This document shows positions 34,989 to 45,641 of a stretch of DNA of 48,797 bases, one piece after another. Source of the stretch: Puniceicoccaceae bacterium (lineage in GTDB: Bacteria > Verrucomicrobiota > Verrucomicrobiia > Opitutales > Opitutaceae); NCBI GenBank assembly GCA_007695295.1, contig REEB01000071.1, positions 1 through 48,797 of the forward strand. Direction: 5' to 3'. The stretch's first letter is position 1. Each line of letters starts with the position of its first letter. A model generated the notes under the pieces. That model searched no databases and was not told where the DNA came from. It worked only from the letters and a program-made list of their open reading frames with translations. The translations under genes were made by a program, and so were the position numbers.

Positions 34989-36226
34989 ATGACGCCCAAC
35001 CTCCGCATTGCGCTCCGCTTCCTTCTGGCCCGGAAGCGCTCCATGATCATGAGCCTCGCGGGCATCGGCTTCGGGGTGGGCTTCTTCATCGTCACCCAGG
35101 CCCAGACCAGCGGCTTCGAGAACTTTTTCATCCGCACCATCCTCGGCACCAATGGGGCCATCCGCATCGAAGACCGTTTTCAGGACACCCTCCGCAGCAT
35201 CGACGCCGGAGGCGGATCGGGCTTCCAGGTGGCCGACCGCGAGAACCGGCGCTATGTGGAAGGGGTGGAGGATCCGCGGCTGCTGCGGGAGGCGCTGGCG
35301 GCATTCCCCAATGTCTCGGCCGTCTCCGAGGTCTTGCGCGGCAACGTCCTCATCCGCAGTCCGTTGAGGGCCGATTCGGCCCAGGTTTACGGCATCCATT
35401 TGGAGGATCACCTCGGGGCCTCCGATCTTGGCCGACAGATCCTCCGCGGCGATCTGCAGGACTTCCGGGCCAACCCCACCGGTCTGCTCATCGGCTATGC
35501 CTTGGCCCGCCGGCTGGAGGTCAGTGTGGGCGACACCGTGATCCTCGAAGTGCACGGCGAAAACCGCCGTTACCGGGTCTCCGCCATTTATGAAACCGGG
35601 GTGACTGACATCGACCGGGTGCGGCTCTTTTTGCACATGACGGAGGCGCGTTCGCTCCTGCGCCGGCCTTCCGGCGCGAGCTTTCTCCAGCTCAACCTCT
35701 TCGACCCCGACCGCGCCCCGCAGGAGGCGACCCGGCTGGAGCAGGTGCTCGGGCACAGCGCAGTGAGTTGGCAGGAGCGGGAAAAAGTCTGGCTGGATGT
35801 TTTCCGGGCTTTGCGGGTGTCATCCGCACTGACCGTCTCCACCATCATCCTCATCTCCGGCCTGGGGATGTTCAACACCCTCGCCATGATCGTGATGGAG
35901 AAAACCCGCGAAATCGCGATCCTCCGTTCGATGGGCTATACCCGGAGGGATATCTCCCGGATTTTCCTCTGGCAGGGTGGGGTGGTGCTGGCCGCCGGCA
36001 CCGCCATCGGCTGTCTGCTCGGAGCGGTCGTCACCTACGGGGTCTCGCGGCTGCCCATCCGCATCCGCGGGATTTTCACCACCGATCATTTTGTCGTCAG
36101 TTGGGACCTCACCCACTACTTTGCGGCCGCCCTGACAGCGACGGTGATCGTGATGATCGCCAGCCTCATCCCGGCCCGGCGGGCCGCGCGCCTGGAGCCC
36201 GGGGATGTGATCCGGGGGACGGCCCA

Positions 36227-36230
<4 letters not shown>
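34989..36230 (+). CDS. MacB/FtsX-like ABC transporter permease
   Basis: A 413-residue permease of the MacB/LolC type. The first helix follows IALRFLLARKRSMIMSLAGI, then comes a large periplasmic MacB-core-like domain of about 240 residues (VEGVEDPRLLREALAAFPNV, SEVLRGNVLIRSP, ILRGDLQDF) and three C-terminal helices of the FtsX domain (STIILISGLGMFNTLAMIVM, EKTREIAILRSMGYTRRD, LIPARRAARLEPGDVIRG). The gene encodes no ATPase domain; that comes from the next gene, which overlaps by four bases. Such permeases couple ATP hydrolysis to movement of periplasmic substrates (lipoproteins, peptides, toxins or antibiotics) without transport through the permease itself. The substrate is unknown. Confidence 0.9.
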
Positions 36231-36946
<716 letters not shown>

Positions 36947-37159
36947 TGGAACGAATCCACCCTAACCTCTCTGCCCGCCCTGTGGCCACAACTTGGATAC
37001 CGCCGAAGGCGCCGCCAAGGGTTAGGCTTTGGAATAGACGGGGCTTCGATGACCTAATAGTCGAACTTCCCTTTCCCGCTCCACTCATTTTGGGTTGATT
37101 TCCCCATCCGCGAACCTTTTTGTGACCCCTCTTCCCGACTCACCCGACCTTTTCCAAAC

Positions 37160-37333
37160 GTGTCAATCGACCCTGACCGCAAGACCTTTTTGGCCTCGCT
37201 CGCCGGCTTGTTGCTCGCGCTGACCGGCTTCCGCAACTGGGCGGGGCGCTCCTCCAGCACCCCATCTATCCGCCTCGCCGCCGACCGGCGAGCCGTTGCC
37301 CGCCGTTCCCCGCTCTCCGGGGACCGGATCTGA
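37160..37333 (+). CDS. Small leader-like protein upstream of actA
   Basis: A GTG-started frame of 57 residues encodes SIDPDRKTFLASLAGLLLAL, a basic D-R-K-x-F-L start with one hydrophobic helix resembling a Tat-type or signal-anchor sequence, then an Arg/Ser-rich tail (IRLAADRRAVARR) ending at TGA 37331-37333, 21 bases before actA. Codon third positions are GC-rich like the neighbours. It has no named family that I recognise. The upstream bases 36947-37159 are otherwise empty and should hold the operon promoter, but I could not identify its boxes. The presence of a helix and its fixed place before the alternative complex III genes suggest an accessory or assembly role; this is inference. Confidence 0.5.
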   Translation: MSIDPDRKTFLASLAGLLLALTGFRNWAGRSSSTPSIRLAADRRAVARRSPLSGDRI

Positions 37334-37354
37334 CCACCCCGGAGGCGCGCCACC

Positions 37355-38008
37355 ATGTCCAAAACATTCCCGAAGTGGACCAATACCCTTCCGCTCCAGA
37401 TCGTCATTTTCCTGATACTTTTTCTGGGGAGCGTCACGGTCGGTATCACCTACTATTTTACCCCTGAATACACCCGCGTGGGCTACCGCCCACCGCAGCC
37501 GGTTGCCTTTGATCACAGCCTGCATGCAGGCCAACTCGGGATCGATTGCCGCTACTGCCACAGCAATGTGGAGTTCGCCGGCCACGCCAACATCCCCACG
37601 GCCGAAACCTGCATGAACTGCCACAACCAGATCAAAGGCGACAGCCCGCTTCTTGCTCTCGTGCGCTCCAGTTACCACGATGGCACTCCCATCCCCTGGG
37701 TTCGGGTTCACCAGGCCCCGGATTACGTTTACTTCAACCACGCCGTCCACGTCGCCCGCGGGGTGAGCTGCTACGAGTGCCACGGACCGGTCAACGAGAT
37801 GGAGGTGGTTTGGCATGACAAGTCCCACAGCATGGCCTGGTGTCTCGACTGCCACCGGCATCCCGAGGACTACCTCCGCGACCCAGCGCTGGTCTATGAC
37901 CTCGACTGGCGCCCGGCCAGCAAAGAAGCCCAGCGAGAAGCGGGTCTTCGGTTTGTCGAGCAATGGAACGTCAACCCGCCTCTGAGCTGCTCCGGCTGCC
38001 ACCGATGA
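37355..38008 (+). CDS. actA: Alternative complex III pentahaem cytochrome c, ActA
   Basis: The 217-residue product has one N-terminal helix (residues 13-33) and five CxxCH haem sites: C65-H69, C86-H90, C139-H143, C163-H167 and C212-H216. Further conserved histidines (FDHSLHAGQLG, HDG, NHAVHVARG, HDKSHSMAW) serve as distal ligands. This is the ActA pattern; in alternative complex III the haems collect electrons from the quinol-oxidising part on the periplasmic side. It follows a GGAGGCG ribosome-binding-like sequence. Its stop overlaps the start of actB by four bases (ATGA), so they are translationally coupled. Confidence 0.93.
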   Translation: MSKTFPKWTNTLPLQIVIFLILFLGSVTVGITYYFTPEYTRVGYRPPQPVAFDHSLHAGQLGIDCRYCHSNVEFAGHANIPTAETCMNCHNQIKGDSPLLALVRSSYHDGTPIPWVRVHQAPDYVYFNHAVHVARGVSCYECHGPVNEMEVVWHDKSHSMAWCLDCHRHPEDYLRDPALVYDLDWRPASKEAQREAGLRFVEQWNVNPPLSCSGCHR

Positions 38009-41000
38009 AACGCGTTACAAAGCATCCCGACCCCTCTCCCGCCGAGCTGAGCGGCCCCCGGTACTGGCGCAGTCTCGACGACCTCATGGCCTCCCCCGGC
38101 TTCATCGAGCAGGTGGAGCGCGAGTTCCCCGCCGGCGCCTCGGAAATGAGCGAGGTGGACCGCCGCCACTTTTTCAAAATCATGGCCGCTTCCTTCGCGC
38201 TCGGCGGTCTGGGTTTTGCCGGCTGCCGCCGTCCCGAGGCCTACATCGTACCTTACGCGAAAGCCCCCGAGTACGTCATCCCCGGCGAACCCCTCTACTA
38301 CGCTTCCGCCTGCGAACACCGCGGTGAAGCGATCCCGGTCCTCGTTGAAACCCACACCGGCCGCCCGACCAAGATCGAGGGCAACCCAAGTTTCGCACCC
38401 TACGGCGGCAAGACCGACCTTTGGACCCAGGCCTCCGTTCTCAATCTCTACGATCCCGACCGCTCGACCGCCCATCGCCGCGGCCGCCGCACCTTGGCGC
38501 GCTCCGAAGTCAATGACCTGCTGCGCGAAATCGGCCGCCGTCACCGCGACAATGGCGGCCGGGGGATCGCTTTCCTGGCCGAGGAGAGTTCGTCACCCAC
38601 CCGCGCCCGCCTTGTGGCCGAGTTGCGCCGGCGCTTTCCCGAGGCCATTTGGGCCGAATACGAACCGCTCGGCGACTCCGCCTCCGTCGAGGCTGCATCC
38701 GCTCTCGCCGGTCGCCGGGCCCGGCCGCTTTTCCGCTACGGGCGGGCCACCCGCATCCTCTCGCTCGATTCCGATTTTCTTCAAACCGAGCCCGGAGCCC
38801 TCGCCGCCACCCGGGGCTTCTCGGAAGGTCGCCGCGTCAAGTCCGCCGAGGACTCGATGAACCGGCTCTACGCCATCGAGAGTGTCCTCACCGTCACGGG
38901 GGCCAACGCCGACCACCGCCTCCGCCTGGCTTCCAGCCAGATTCCGGTCGCAGTGGCCGCCCTCGCGGCCCGGTTGCTCGGCCAGGCGCCCGCCGGCCTC
39001 GGTGACCTCGCCGCCCGGGTTGACGACCTGCCCGGCGTCCGCGCCTGGGTCGAGACCTGCGCCGACGATCTGCGCTCGGCCGGCCGCGAAGCCCTCGTGG
39101 TGGCGGGCAAGTCCCAGCCTGCGGCCGTTCACGCCCTCGCCCTGCTCATCAATCAAACGCTCGGCGCCATCGGCCACACCATCGAGCTGGCCGCCCTGCC
39201 GGGGGAGGCGCCCGCGTCTCTCGAAACGCTCGCCGAGGCCCTCCGGGGCGACTCGGTCGAGACGCTCCTCATCTTGGGCGGAAATCCCGTCTACAATGCT
39301 CCCGGTGATCTCAACTGGGGGGAGCTGCAGGAATCCGCCGGCGAGGTCATCCGGCTCGGACTTTATGAGGACGAGACCTCCGCCCGGGCCAACGTCCATC
39401 TCACCGCCGCCCATTATCTCGAAGCCTGGGGAGACGCCCGCACCAGCGACGGCACCGTCCTGCCCGTGCAGCCGATGATTCTGCCTTTGTTCGGCGGGCT
39501 GACCGAGCTGGAAGTGCTCGCCCGCATTCTCGGCCGGGATGTCACCGATCCCTATAACCTGGTCTTTGAAACCACCTTGGGGAACATCGGCGACGGCGCC
39601 ACCGACCACGATTTCCGCCGCTTTCTCCATGAAGGTTTTCTCGAAGGCAGCGGCTATGAGCTGATCCGGGCCCATCTGTCGACCACTGCCGCCACCGAGC
39701 TCGTCGCCCGCCTCGGGCCGCCCCCTGTTCCGCCCACCGCGTCCGCCCCGGAAGTCCGTTTCCTGCCCGACTACCGGGTCGACGACGGACGCTTCGCCAA
39801 CAACGGCTGGCTCCAGGAGTGCCCCGATCCCATCACCAAGATGACGTGGGACAACGCCATCTACATGAGCCCGCGCCTTGCCTCGGAGCTGAAGTTGATC
39901 GCCGGTACGCCCGCTCTTCCCATCGCCCGCAACCGCATCAATCCGGTCGTCCGCGGCATCCAACAAGGGCAGATTATCGAGCTGACCGTCAACGGGGTCA
40001 CCCTGCGCGGCCCGGTCCACATCCAGCCGGGCATGGACAACTACACCCTGGCCATCCCGCTTGGCTACGGCCGTGCCCGCACCGGCCGCATCGGCACCGG
40101 TTCCGGCTTCGATGCCTACCCGGCCCGCTCCGCCGAAACCCCGTGGGTGGCCCGTGCCTCCGCCCTCGAGATCACCCGCGACCGGTTTGGCATGGCCAAC
40201 GGTCAGGAGCACTGGTCGATGGAAGGCCGTGCGATCATCCGCGAGGCCAATCACGACAAGTTCGTCGCCAACCCCGCCTTTGTCCGGGACATCGGCATGG
40301 AGTCGCACACCCCGCCCAACTACGGGGCCGACGCCGATCTCCCGCTCGCGGTCAAAGCCACCACCACCCCCCGCGGCAACTCCCTCTACGAGCACCCCCA
40401 GTTCACCGGCGTACACCAGTGGGGGATGAGCATCGACCTCAACACCTGCATCGGGTGCAACGCCTGCGTCATCGCCTGCCAGGCCGAGAACAACATTCCC
40501 ATTGTCGGGCGTGATCAGGTCCGCCGTGGCCGCGAAATGCACTGGATCCGGATCGACCGTTATTATTCCAGCGGTTCGAAAGACAACACTTACATCCCCG
40601 AAGATCCGCAGATCTCCCTCCAGCCGGTCGCCTGCGTCCACTGCGAAAACGCCCCCTGCGAAACCGTCTGCCCGGTCAACGCCACCGTCCACGACGAGGA
40701 GGGGCTCAACGTCATGGCTTACAACCGTTGCGTGGGCACGCGCTACTGCGCCAACAACTGCCCCTACAAGGTCCGCCGCTTCAATTTCTTCGACTGGCAT
40801 CAGCGCCAGCTCGACAAGCTTTACCTCGGTCCGGCCGCCCCCAAGGGCATGCCCGAGCTGCTCCAGATGGCACAAAATCCGGATGTCACCGTGCGCATGC
40901 GTGGCGTGATGGAAAAGTGCACCTATTGCGTGCAGCGCATTCAGGCCGCCAAGATCAAGCGGAAGGTGGCCGCCGGCGCTTCCGATGACATCAAGATCCC

Positions 41001-41289
41001 CGACGGTACTTTCCAAGTGGCCTGCCAGCAGGCCTGCCCCGCGGACGCGATCGTCTTCGGTGATATCACCGATCCGGAGAGCGAAGTTTCCAAAGCCAAA
41101 CACCGGGAGCACGACTACTCCTTGCTCGGCTACCTCAACACCCGGCCGCGGACCACCTACCTCGGCAAGCTCCGCAATCCCAACCCTGCGATGCCGGACT
41201 ACCACAAACTTCCGCTCAGTTACCAAGAGTATCGAAATGCCAACTACCCGGCGTCCGGAAACGGCGGTTCCGAGGGAGGGTCGCGCTGA
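38005..41289 (+). CDS. actB: Alternative complex III iron-sulfur/molybdopterin-like subunit, ActB
   Basis: A 1094-residue fusion of a molybdopterin-oxidoreductase-like domain and a four-cluster ferredoxin-like domain. A Tat-type leader sits at residues 52-74 ([17 protein letters not shown], then FAGC, a lipidatable cysteine). The middle 700 residues resemble the molybdopterin family ([33 protein letters not shown]), but in ActB this part lacks cofactor by family knowledge. The C-terminal part has [12 protein letters not shown] (from about residue 815), [14 protein letters not shown] (about 877), CANNCPYK and CTYCVQR with CQQACP, enough for four iron-sulfur clusters. It overlaps actA by four bases and actC by one. 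Confidence 0.94.
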   Translation: MKRVTKHPDPSPAELSGPRYWRSLDDLMASPGFIEQVEREFPAGASEMSEVDRRHFFKIMAASFALGGLGFAGCRRPEAYIVPYAKAPEYVIPGEPLYYASACEHRGEAIPVLVETHTGRPTKIEGNPSFAPYGGKTDLWTQASVLNLYDPDRSTAHRRGRRTLARSEVNDLLREIGRRHRDNGGRGIAFLAEESSSPTRARLVAELRRRFPEAIWAEYEPLGDSASVEAASALAGRRARPLFRYGRATRILSLDSDFLQTEPGALAATRGFSEGRRVKSAEDSMNRLYAIESVLTVTGANADHRLRLASSQIPVAVAALAARLLGQAPAGLGDLAARVDDLPGVRAWVETCADDLRSAGREALVVAGKSQPAAVHALALLINQTLGAIGHTIELAALPGEAPASLETLAEALRGDSVETLLILGGNPVYNAPGDLNWGELQESAGEVIRLGLYEDETSARANVHLTAAHYLEAWGDARTSDGTVLPVQPMILPLFGGLTELEVLARILGRDVTDPYNLVFETTLGNIGDGATDHDFRRFLHEGFLEGSGYELIRAHLSTTAATELVARLGPPPVPPTASAPEVRFLPDYRVDDGRFANNGWLQECPDPITKMTWDNAIYMSPRLASELKLIAGTPALPIARNRINPVVRGIQQGQIIELTVNGVTLRGPVHIQPGMDNYTLAIPLGYGRARTGRIGTGSGFDAYPARSAETPWVARASALEITRDRFGMANGQEHWSMEGRAIIREANHDKFVANPAFVRDIGMESHTPPNYGADADLPLAVKATTTPRGNSLYEHPQFTGVHQWGMSIDLNTCIGCNACVIACQAENNIPIVGRDQVRRGREMHWIRIDRYYSSGSKDNTYIPEDPQISLQPVACVHCENAPCETVCPVNATVHDEEGLNVMAYNRCVGTRYCANNCPYKVRRFNFFDWHQRQLDKLYLGPAAPKGMPELLQMAQNPDVTVRMRGVMEKCTYCVQRIQAAKIKRKVAAGASDDIKIPDGTFQVACQQACPADAIVFGDITDPESEVSKAKHREHDYSLLGYLNTRPRTTYLGKLRNPNPAMPDYHKLPLSYQEYRNANYPASGNGGSEGGSR

Positions 41290-42707
41290 TGGCTTCGCTG
41301 TCTGAAAACCCCAGCCCGTCCGCCGCCGCCCTCCTGCGCGAAGTCGCTCCCGCCAAGCTGGACCGGCCCGTCTTGGTCGAAAACGACCGCAGCTTCTCCT
41401 GGATCACCAACAAGATCTGCGGCATCATTGAAGAACGCACCCCCCTGTGGTGGTGGGTGGCCTTCTGCGTTTCCGGTTTCGTCGCCTCGTTCTGCCTCAT
41501 CGGCCTCACCTACCTCGTGGCCACCGGCACCGGCGTCTGGGGGCTGAACAATCCCGCCAACTGGGGTTGGGCGATCGTCAACTTCGTTTTCTGGATCGGC
41601 ATCGGCCACGCCGGCACCCTCATCTCGGCCATTCTCTGCCTTTTGAGGCAAAAGTGGCGCACATCGATCAACCGGGCCGCCGAGGCGATGACGATTTTCG
41701 CAGTCGTCTGCGCCGGTATTTTCCCGCTCTTTCACGTCGGCCGGGTTTGGTTCGCTTGGTGGCTCTTCCCGATCCCCAACTCCAACGCCATTTGGCCGAA
41801 CTTCAAAAGCGCGCTGTTGTGGGACGTTTTCGCCGTCTCAACCTACGGCACGGTCTCGGCGCTCTTCTGGTATGTCGGTCTCATCCCCGACCTCGCCACG
41901 GTCCGCGACCGGGCCAAGACCAAGCTCAGGCAAGTCTGCTACGGCATCTTTGCGCTCGGCTGGCGGGGTTCCAACCGCCACTGGCGCAACTACGAGATGG
42001 CCTACCTGCTCCTGGCCGGTCTCTCCACGCCGCTGGTCCTTTCGGTGCACACGATCGTCTCCTTCGATTTCGCCGTTTCCCTGATTCCGGGCTGGCACAC
42101 GACCATCTTCCCGCCCTACTTTGTGGCCGGGGCGATTTTCTCCGGCTTCGGCATGGTGCTGACGCTGATGCTGCCGCTGCGCGCGATCTACCGGTTGGAG
42201 GACCTGATCACGCAGTACCACATCGACTGCATGTGCAAAATCTGCCTCGCGACCGGCAGCATGGTCGGCTACGCGTATGCGATGGAGTTCTTCATCGCCT
42301 GGTACGGGGCGAACCCTTTTGAGAGCTTCGCTTTTGTCAACCGGGCTTTCGGGCCGTTCGCCTGGGCCTACTGGATCATGATCGCCTGCAACGTGATCTG
42401 CCCGCAGTTCTTCTGGTTCAAGGCCTGCCGGCGCAACCTCGTGTTGGTTTTCATCCTCTCCATCCTCATCAACGTGGGCATGTGGTTCGAGCGCTTTGTG
42501 ATCGCGGTCACTTCGCTCTCCCGCGACTTCATGCCCACCAGCTGGGGCTACTACTCACCCACCGTGGTCGACATCTTCACCTACGTCGGGACGTTCGGCG
42601 TCTTCGCCGTGCTCTTCCTGCTCTTCCTGCGCTTTCTCCCGCTGATGGCGATGGCCGAAATCAAGGCCGTCACCCCGCGGGCGGATCCCCACCACCACGG
42701 ACACTGA
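41289..42707 (+). CDS. actC: Alternative complex III quinol-binding membrane subunit, ActC
   Basis: A 472-residue NrfD/PsrC-like protein with about ten transmembrane helices; it and ActF form the membrane core, and ActC is thought to bind the quinol. Recognised stretches: [40 protein letters not shown] (then [17 protein letters not shown]), and [20 protein letters not shown]. The ATG shares one base with the actB stop. No cofactors are expected in this subunit. It is followed by actD after 10 bases. Confidence 0.94.
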   Translation: MASLSENPSPSAAALLREVAPAKLDRPVLVENDRSFSWITNKICGIIEERTPLWWWVAFCVSGFVASFCLIGLTYLVATGTGVWGLNNPANWGWAIVNFVFWIGIGHAGTLISAILCLLRQKWRTSINRAAEAMTIFAVVCAGIFPLFHVGRVWFAWWLFPIPNSNAIWPNFKSALLWDVFAVSTYGTVSALFWYVGLIPDLATVRDRAKTKLRQVCYGIFALGWRGSNRHWRNYEMAYLLLAGLSTPLVLSVHTIVSFDFAVSLIPGWHTTIFPPYFVAGAIFSGFGMVLTLMLPLRAIYRLEDLITQYHIDCMCKICLATGSMVGYAYAMEFFIAWYGANPFESFAFVNRAFGPFAWAYWIMIACNVICPQFFWFKACRRNLVLVFILSILINVGMWFERFVIAVTSLSRDFMPTSWGYYSPTVVDIFTYVGTFGVFAVLFLLFLRFLPLMAMAEIKAVTPRADPHHHGH

Positions 42708-42717
42708 GACACGCGTC

Positions 42718-43251
42718 ATGGCATCCTCCCACTACGGCATCATCGCTGCTTTTGACGAACCCGGTCCACTCATGAAAGCGGCCGAGCAGGTCCGGGACGC
42801 CGGTTACCGGCACTGGGACGTGATCACTCCGTTCCCGGTCCACGGTATGGACGGGGCGATGGGCCTGAAACGGTCCAAAGTCCCGCGCATCACCTTCATC
42901 GGTGGCGCCATCGGGCTGGCCACCGGCATGGCCCTGGCAGCCTACATGAACTGGATCGACTATCCGCTCATTGTCGGCGGCAAGCCATTCTTCAGCCCCA
43001 TCTACGCGTTTCCGGTGGCTTACGAGCTCACCATTCTGCTGGCGGCTTTCGGCACCATTGGCGGGATGTTCATCTTCAACCGCCTGCCGATGCTTTATCA
43101 TCCGGTGTTGAAGCACGACCACATACATCGCGCCTCCGACGATCGGTTCTATCTGGTCATCGAGGCGGCCGACCCGCTTTACGAACCGGCCAAAACCCGC
43201 GCCCTCCTCGATAAGATCGGAGGCAGGGAAATCGCCGACTTGGAGGATTGA
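42718..43251 (+). CDS. actD: Alternative complex III subunit ActD (DUF3341)
   Basis: A 177-residue protein of the DUF3341 type: an N-terminal soluble domain (YGIIAAFDEPGPLMKAAEQV, DAGYRHWDVITPFPVHGMD), two transmembrane helices in the middle (ITFIGGAIGLATGMALAAYM and YELTILLAAFGTIGGMFIFN) and a short soluble end (RFYLVIEAADPLYEPAKTR). It is a structural subunit of the complex on the cytoplasmic face. Length is typical. It lies ten bases after actC and four bases before the GTG of actE. Confidence 0.93.
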   Translation: MASSHYGIIAAFDEPGPLMKAAEQVRDAGYRHWDVITPFPVHGMDGAMGLKRSKVPRITFIGGAIGLATGMALAAYMNWIDYPLIVGGKPFFSPIYAFPVAYELTILLAAFGTIGGMFIFNRLPMLYHPVLKHDHIHRASDDRFYLVIEAADPLYEPAKTRALLDKIGGREIADLED

Positions 43252-43255
43252 ACCG

Positions 43256-43864
43256 GTGCGCTACGTCTACCTGATTTTCGGCCTCAGTGTCATCACCGTT
43301 CTGGTCTTGGCGGGCTTCCGCGGTTCGTTCTCCGAGCGTCCGCCGATCGAGATTTTCCCCGACATGGAGCGCCAGCCCAAGGTCCACCCGCAATCACCGA
43401 GCACCTTTTTTTCCGACGGACGCTCCGATCGTCCGCCACCTGCCGGCACCGTCCCCCGCGGGGCGTTTTATGAGGACACCTACTTCGCCTCCGGCAAACA
43501 GGGCGAGGACTGGGGCCGCGGCATCCCGGTCGAGGTGACGCAGCAATTGATGGCCCGGGGTCGCGAACGTTATAACATTTACTGCACGGTCTGCCACGGA
43601 ACTCTTGGCGACGGGGCCGGCATCACCCGCGAGTACGGAATGATTGCCACCCCCACCTTCCACGACGCGCGGTTGCGCGACATGCCGGACGGCGAGATCT
43701 ACGAGGTCATCACCAACGGCCGCAATCTCATGGGCCATTACCGTTACCAGATTTCCAAGGAAGATCGCTGGGCCATCGTGGCCTATGTGCGCGCCCTGCA
43801 ACGTTCCCGCCAAGGCACGGTCGACGACGTGCCGCCGGCCAACCTTTCCGAACTGGGTCTATGA
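43256..43864 (+). CDS. actE: Alternative complex III mono-haem cytochrome c, ActE
   Basis: A 202-residue membrane-anchored cytochrome c. One N-terminal helix (VYLIFGLSVITVLVLAGF) is followed by a Pro-rich linker and a class I haem domain with C110-T-V-C113-H114 (YCTVCHGTLGDGAG). A probable axial methionine is in ITNGRNLMGHY (Met159). In the complex ActE takes electrons from ActA and passes them to the terminal oxidase, here probably the cbb3-type enzyme encoded downstream. The start is GTG at 43256. It overlaps actF by four bases (ATGA). Confidence 0.93.
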   Translation: MRYVYLIFGLSVITVLVLAGFRGSFSERPPIEIFPDMERQPKVHPQSPSTFFSDGRSDRPPPAGTVPRGAFYEDTYFASGKQGEDWGRGIPVEVTQQLMARGRERYNIYCTVCHGTLGDGAGITREYGMIATPTFHDARLRDMPDGEIYEVITNGRNLMGHYRYQISKEDRWAIVAYVRALQRSRQGTVDDVPPANLSELGL

Positions 43865-45105
43865 CGACTAAGACCATCACCAGCCCGTCCATCCCGGTGG
43901 CCGCCCCCGGCGTCTTTCGCGGCAGCACCGCCCTCGGCATCGGCATCGCCGGGATCGCCGTCTGGCTGCTCGGTGCGCTGCTCAATCCCGCCGCCGCCGC
44001 CTCGGCCTGGCTGATTTCGATCTGCTTCTGGACGGCGCTTTCGCTGGGCATGATCTTTTTCATCATGCTCCATCACATGTTCGACGCCGGCTGGTCGACC
44101 ATCGTGCGCCGGATCTGCGAGCATTGGCTGGCCGTTTTTCCATGGCTGGCGGTGTTGTTTGTGCCGCTGCTGGTCTTGAGTATTCTGGAGCCCGGAGTGG
44201 TTTGGAAGTGGATGGCGGTGGACAAACTCATTCCCGGTACGGAAATAGCCGTGGGGGATGATCTTCTTTATCAGAAGAAGTCCCCCTATCTGAATGTACC
44301 GTTTTTCCTCGTGCGCCTGGTGCTTTACTTCGGCGCCTGGGTGGCCTTTGCGCACTTCCTGAGGAAGTTCAGTTTTGCCCAGGACAACGATGGCAATCCC
44401 GCCCACACGCTGGCCAATCGCAAGCTATCGGCCGCGGGGCTTTTCGTGGTCGGGTTCACCGCCACCTTCGCCTCCTTCGACTGGATCATGAGTCTGGAGT
44501 ACCACTGGTTCTCGACCATTTTCGGAGTGTGGTTTTTTTCCAGTGCGATGCGGGCCGCTTTCGCCGCCCTGGCCATCATCTGCCTGCTGCTGGTGCGCAG
44601 CGGCCACCTCGAAGGGATTTTCTCCACCAAGCACCTGCATGACCTGGCCAGCCTGATGTTCGCCTTCACCGTCTTCTGGGCCTACATCAGCTTCTCGCAG
44701 TATTTCCTCATCTGGAATGCCAACATTCCGGAAGTCACGTTCTGGTACAACGTCCGGGAGGAAGGCTTCTGGTGGCCGATCAGTCTCTTCCTGATCTTCG
44801 GGCACTTCCTGCTGCCGTTTCTCTTCCTGCTTTTCTACACCAACAAGATCCGCGCTTCCCGGATGATCTTCATCTCCGTCTGGATCCTACTGGTTCAGTT
44901 GCTCGACATGGTCTACAACATCCTCCCGACGCGCAAGCTGGCAGATGGTTCCGTGCATCCCTTCACCATCACCCTGTGGGACGGCGCCGCCATTGTCGGC
45001 ATCGGCGCCATCTGCGTGTGGGCTTTCGCGCGCAGCTTGGAAACCGCGCGGCTCATTCCGATCCGCGATCCGCGCATCAACGAATCGCTTCGCCATCATG
45101 AGTGA
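43861..45105 (+). CDS. actF: Alternative complex III membrane subunit, ActF
   Basis: A 414-residue NrfD-like membrane protein, paralogous to ActC, with about ten helices. It contains FIMLHHMFDAGWSTIVRR (helix with acidic residue), VGFTATFASFDWIMSLEYHW and FSSAMRAAFAALAI; the helix with DWIMSLEYHW is recognisable in ActF sequences. It completes the membrane core with ActC. Its ATG overlaps the actE stop by four bases, and its own stop overlaps the next small gene by eight. No actG homologue is seen. Confidence 0.93.
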   Translation: MTTKTITSPSIPVAAPGVFRGSTALGIGIAGIAVWLLGALLNPAAAASAWLISICFWTALSLGMIFFIMLHHMFDAGWSTIVRRICEHWLAVFPWLAVLFVPLLVLSILEPGVVWKWMAVDKLIPGTEIAVGDDLLYQKKSPYLNVPFFLVRLVLYFGAWVAFAHFLRKFSFAQDNDGNPAHTLANRKLSAAGLFVVGFTATFASFDWIMSLEYHWFSTIFGVWFFSSAMRAAFAALAIICLLLVRSGHLEGIFSTKHLHDLASLMFAFTVFWAYISFSQYFLIWNANIPEVTFWYNVREEGFWWPISLFLIFGHFLLPFLFLLFYTNKIRASRMIFISVWILLVQLLDMVYNILPTRKLADGSVHPFTITLWDGAAIVGIGAICVWAFARSLETARLIPIRDPRINESLRHHE

Positions 45106-45409
45106 GACCTCCCCCCCGCCTTCTTCCCGCAACGTGATGCTCTCGGCGCTCGGGATCATCGGGTGCTTCGTGGTCTTCGCCATTGTGTTGTATGTGGCCT
45201 ACATTCCCACCGCTCCCGGGGTCGCCACCACTTCCACCATGACTCCGGAAGAAAGGAAAGCGCTGCTCCACGAAGTTCGCGGCAAAGCCCGCCAGGAAGC
45301 AGAGCGTTACCGCTGGATCGACCGGGACAACGGCGTCGTGGGTTTGCCCCTGGACCGGGCGGTCGAGCTTACGATCCGCGATTTGGCGGAGTCGGGGGAG
45401 GGGTCCTGA
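45098..45409 (+). CDS. Conserved one-helix protein between actF and ccoS
   Basis: A 103-residue protein with one transmembrane helix (residues 14-35, LSALGIIGCFVVFAIVLYVA), then a short extracytoplasmic part with a helix (EERKALLHEVRGKARQEAER) and a conserved-looking block, YRWIDRDNGVVGLPLDRAVE. I recall a similar Y-G-W-x-D-x-x-x-G-V-V-x-I-P-x-x-R-A-M-E-L pattern in small unnamed proteins beside cytochrome oxidase genes in several phyla; this is memory, not a search. The start lies inside actF (eight-base overlap) and the stop is four bases before ccoS, so it is a fixed member of this operon. A linker or assembly role between alternative complex III and the oxidase is inference. Confidence 0.65.
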   Translation: MSETSPPPSSRNVMLSALGIIGCFVVFAIVLYVAYIPTAPGVATTSTMTPEERKALLHEVRGKARQEAERYRWIDRDNGVVGLPLDRAVELTIRDLAESGEGS

Positions 45410-45413
45410 GACC

Positions 45414-45629
45414 ATGGAATGGCTTTTTTACCTGATCGCCTTCATCGTGGCGCTCTGCATCACCTTCACCGGGGCCTGGGCCTTGCGGTGGGCGGTGCGC
45501 CAAGGGCAGCTCAGTAATTTGGAAGAACAGTCACGCTCCATCTTCACGGAGGAGGAGCCAGAGGGCCGGCAATCGGACTTTTTTCCGGGACGGGGCGGCT
45601 CGTCCCGCCGCTCACGCCGGCAGCGCTGA
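45414..45629 (+). CDS. ccoS: cbb3 oxidase assembly protein CcoS
   Basis: A 71-residue protein with one N-terminal helix (WLFYLIAFIVALCITFTGAW) and the CcoS signature right after it, LRWAVRQGQLSNLEEQSRSI; most CcoS proteins read FxWAxxxGQFDDLExPxxRI. The remaining tail is basic and disordered. CcoS is needed to assemble the haem-copper core of cbb3 oxidases, so its place just before ccoN fits. It starts four bases after the upstream gene with a GGAGGGG-like ribosome binding region about 12 bases ahead. CcoS genes usually sit with ccoGHI; here it is alone next to the structural genes. Confidence 0.8.
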   Translation: MEWLFYLIAFIVALCITFTGAWALRWAVRQGQLSNLEEQSRSIFTEEEPEGRQSDFFPGRGGSSRRSRRQR

Positions 45630-45641
45630 GAGATTGGCCCC

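Noticed and set aside
36961-37026. CCTAACC / GGTTAGG inverted repeat after the ABC exporter operon
   Set aside because: Only seven base pairs with a loop of over 50 bases and no T-run; not convincing as a terminator or binding site.
38593-41226. Minus-strand open frame of over 800 codons opposite actB
   Set aside because: It is antisense to an unmistakable ActB with all iron-sulfur motifs; its composition is that of an in-register GC shadow.
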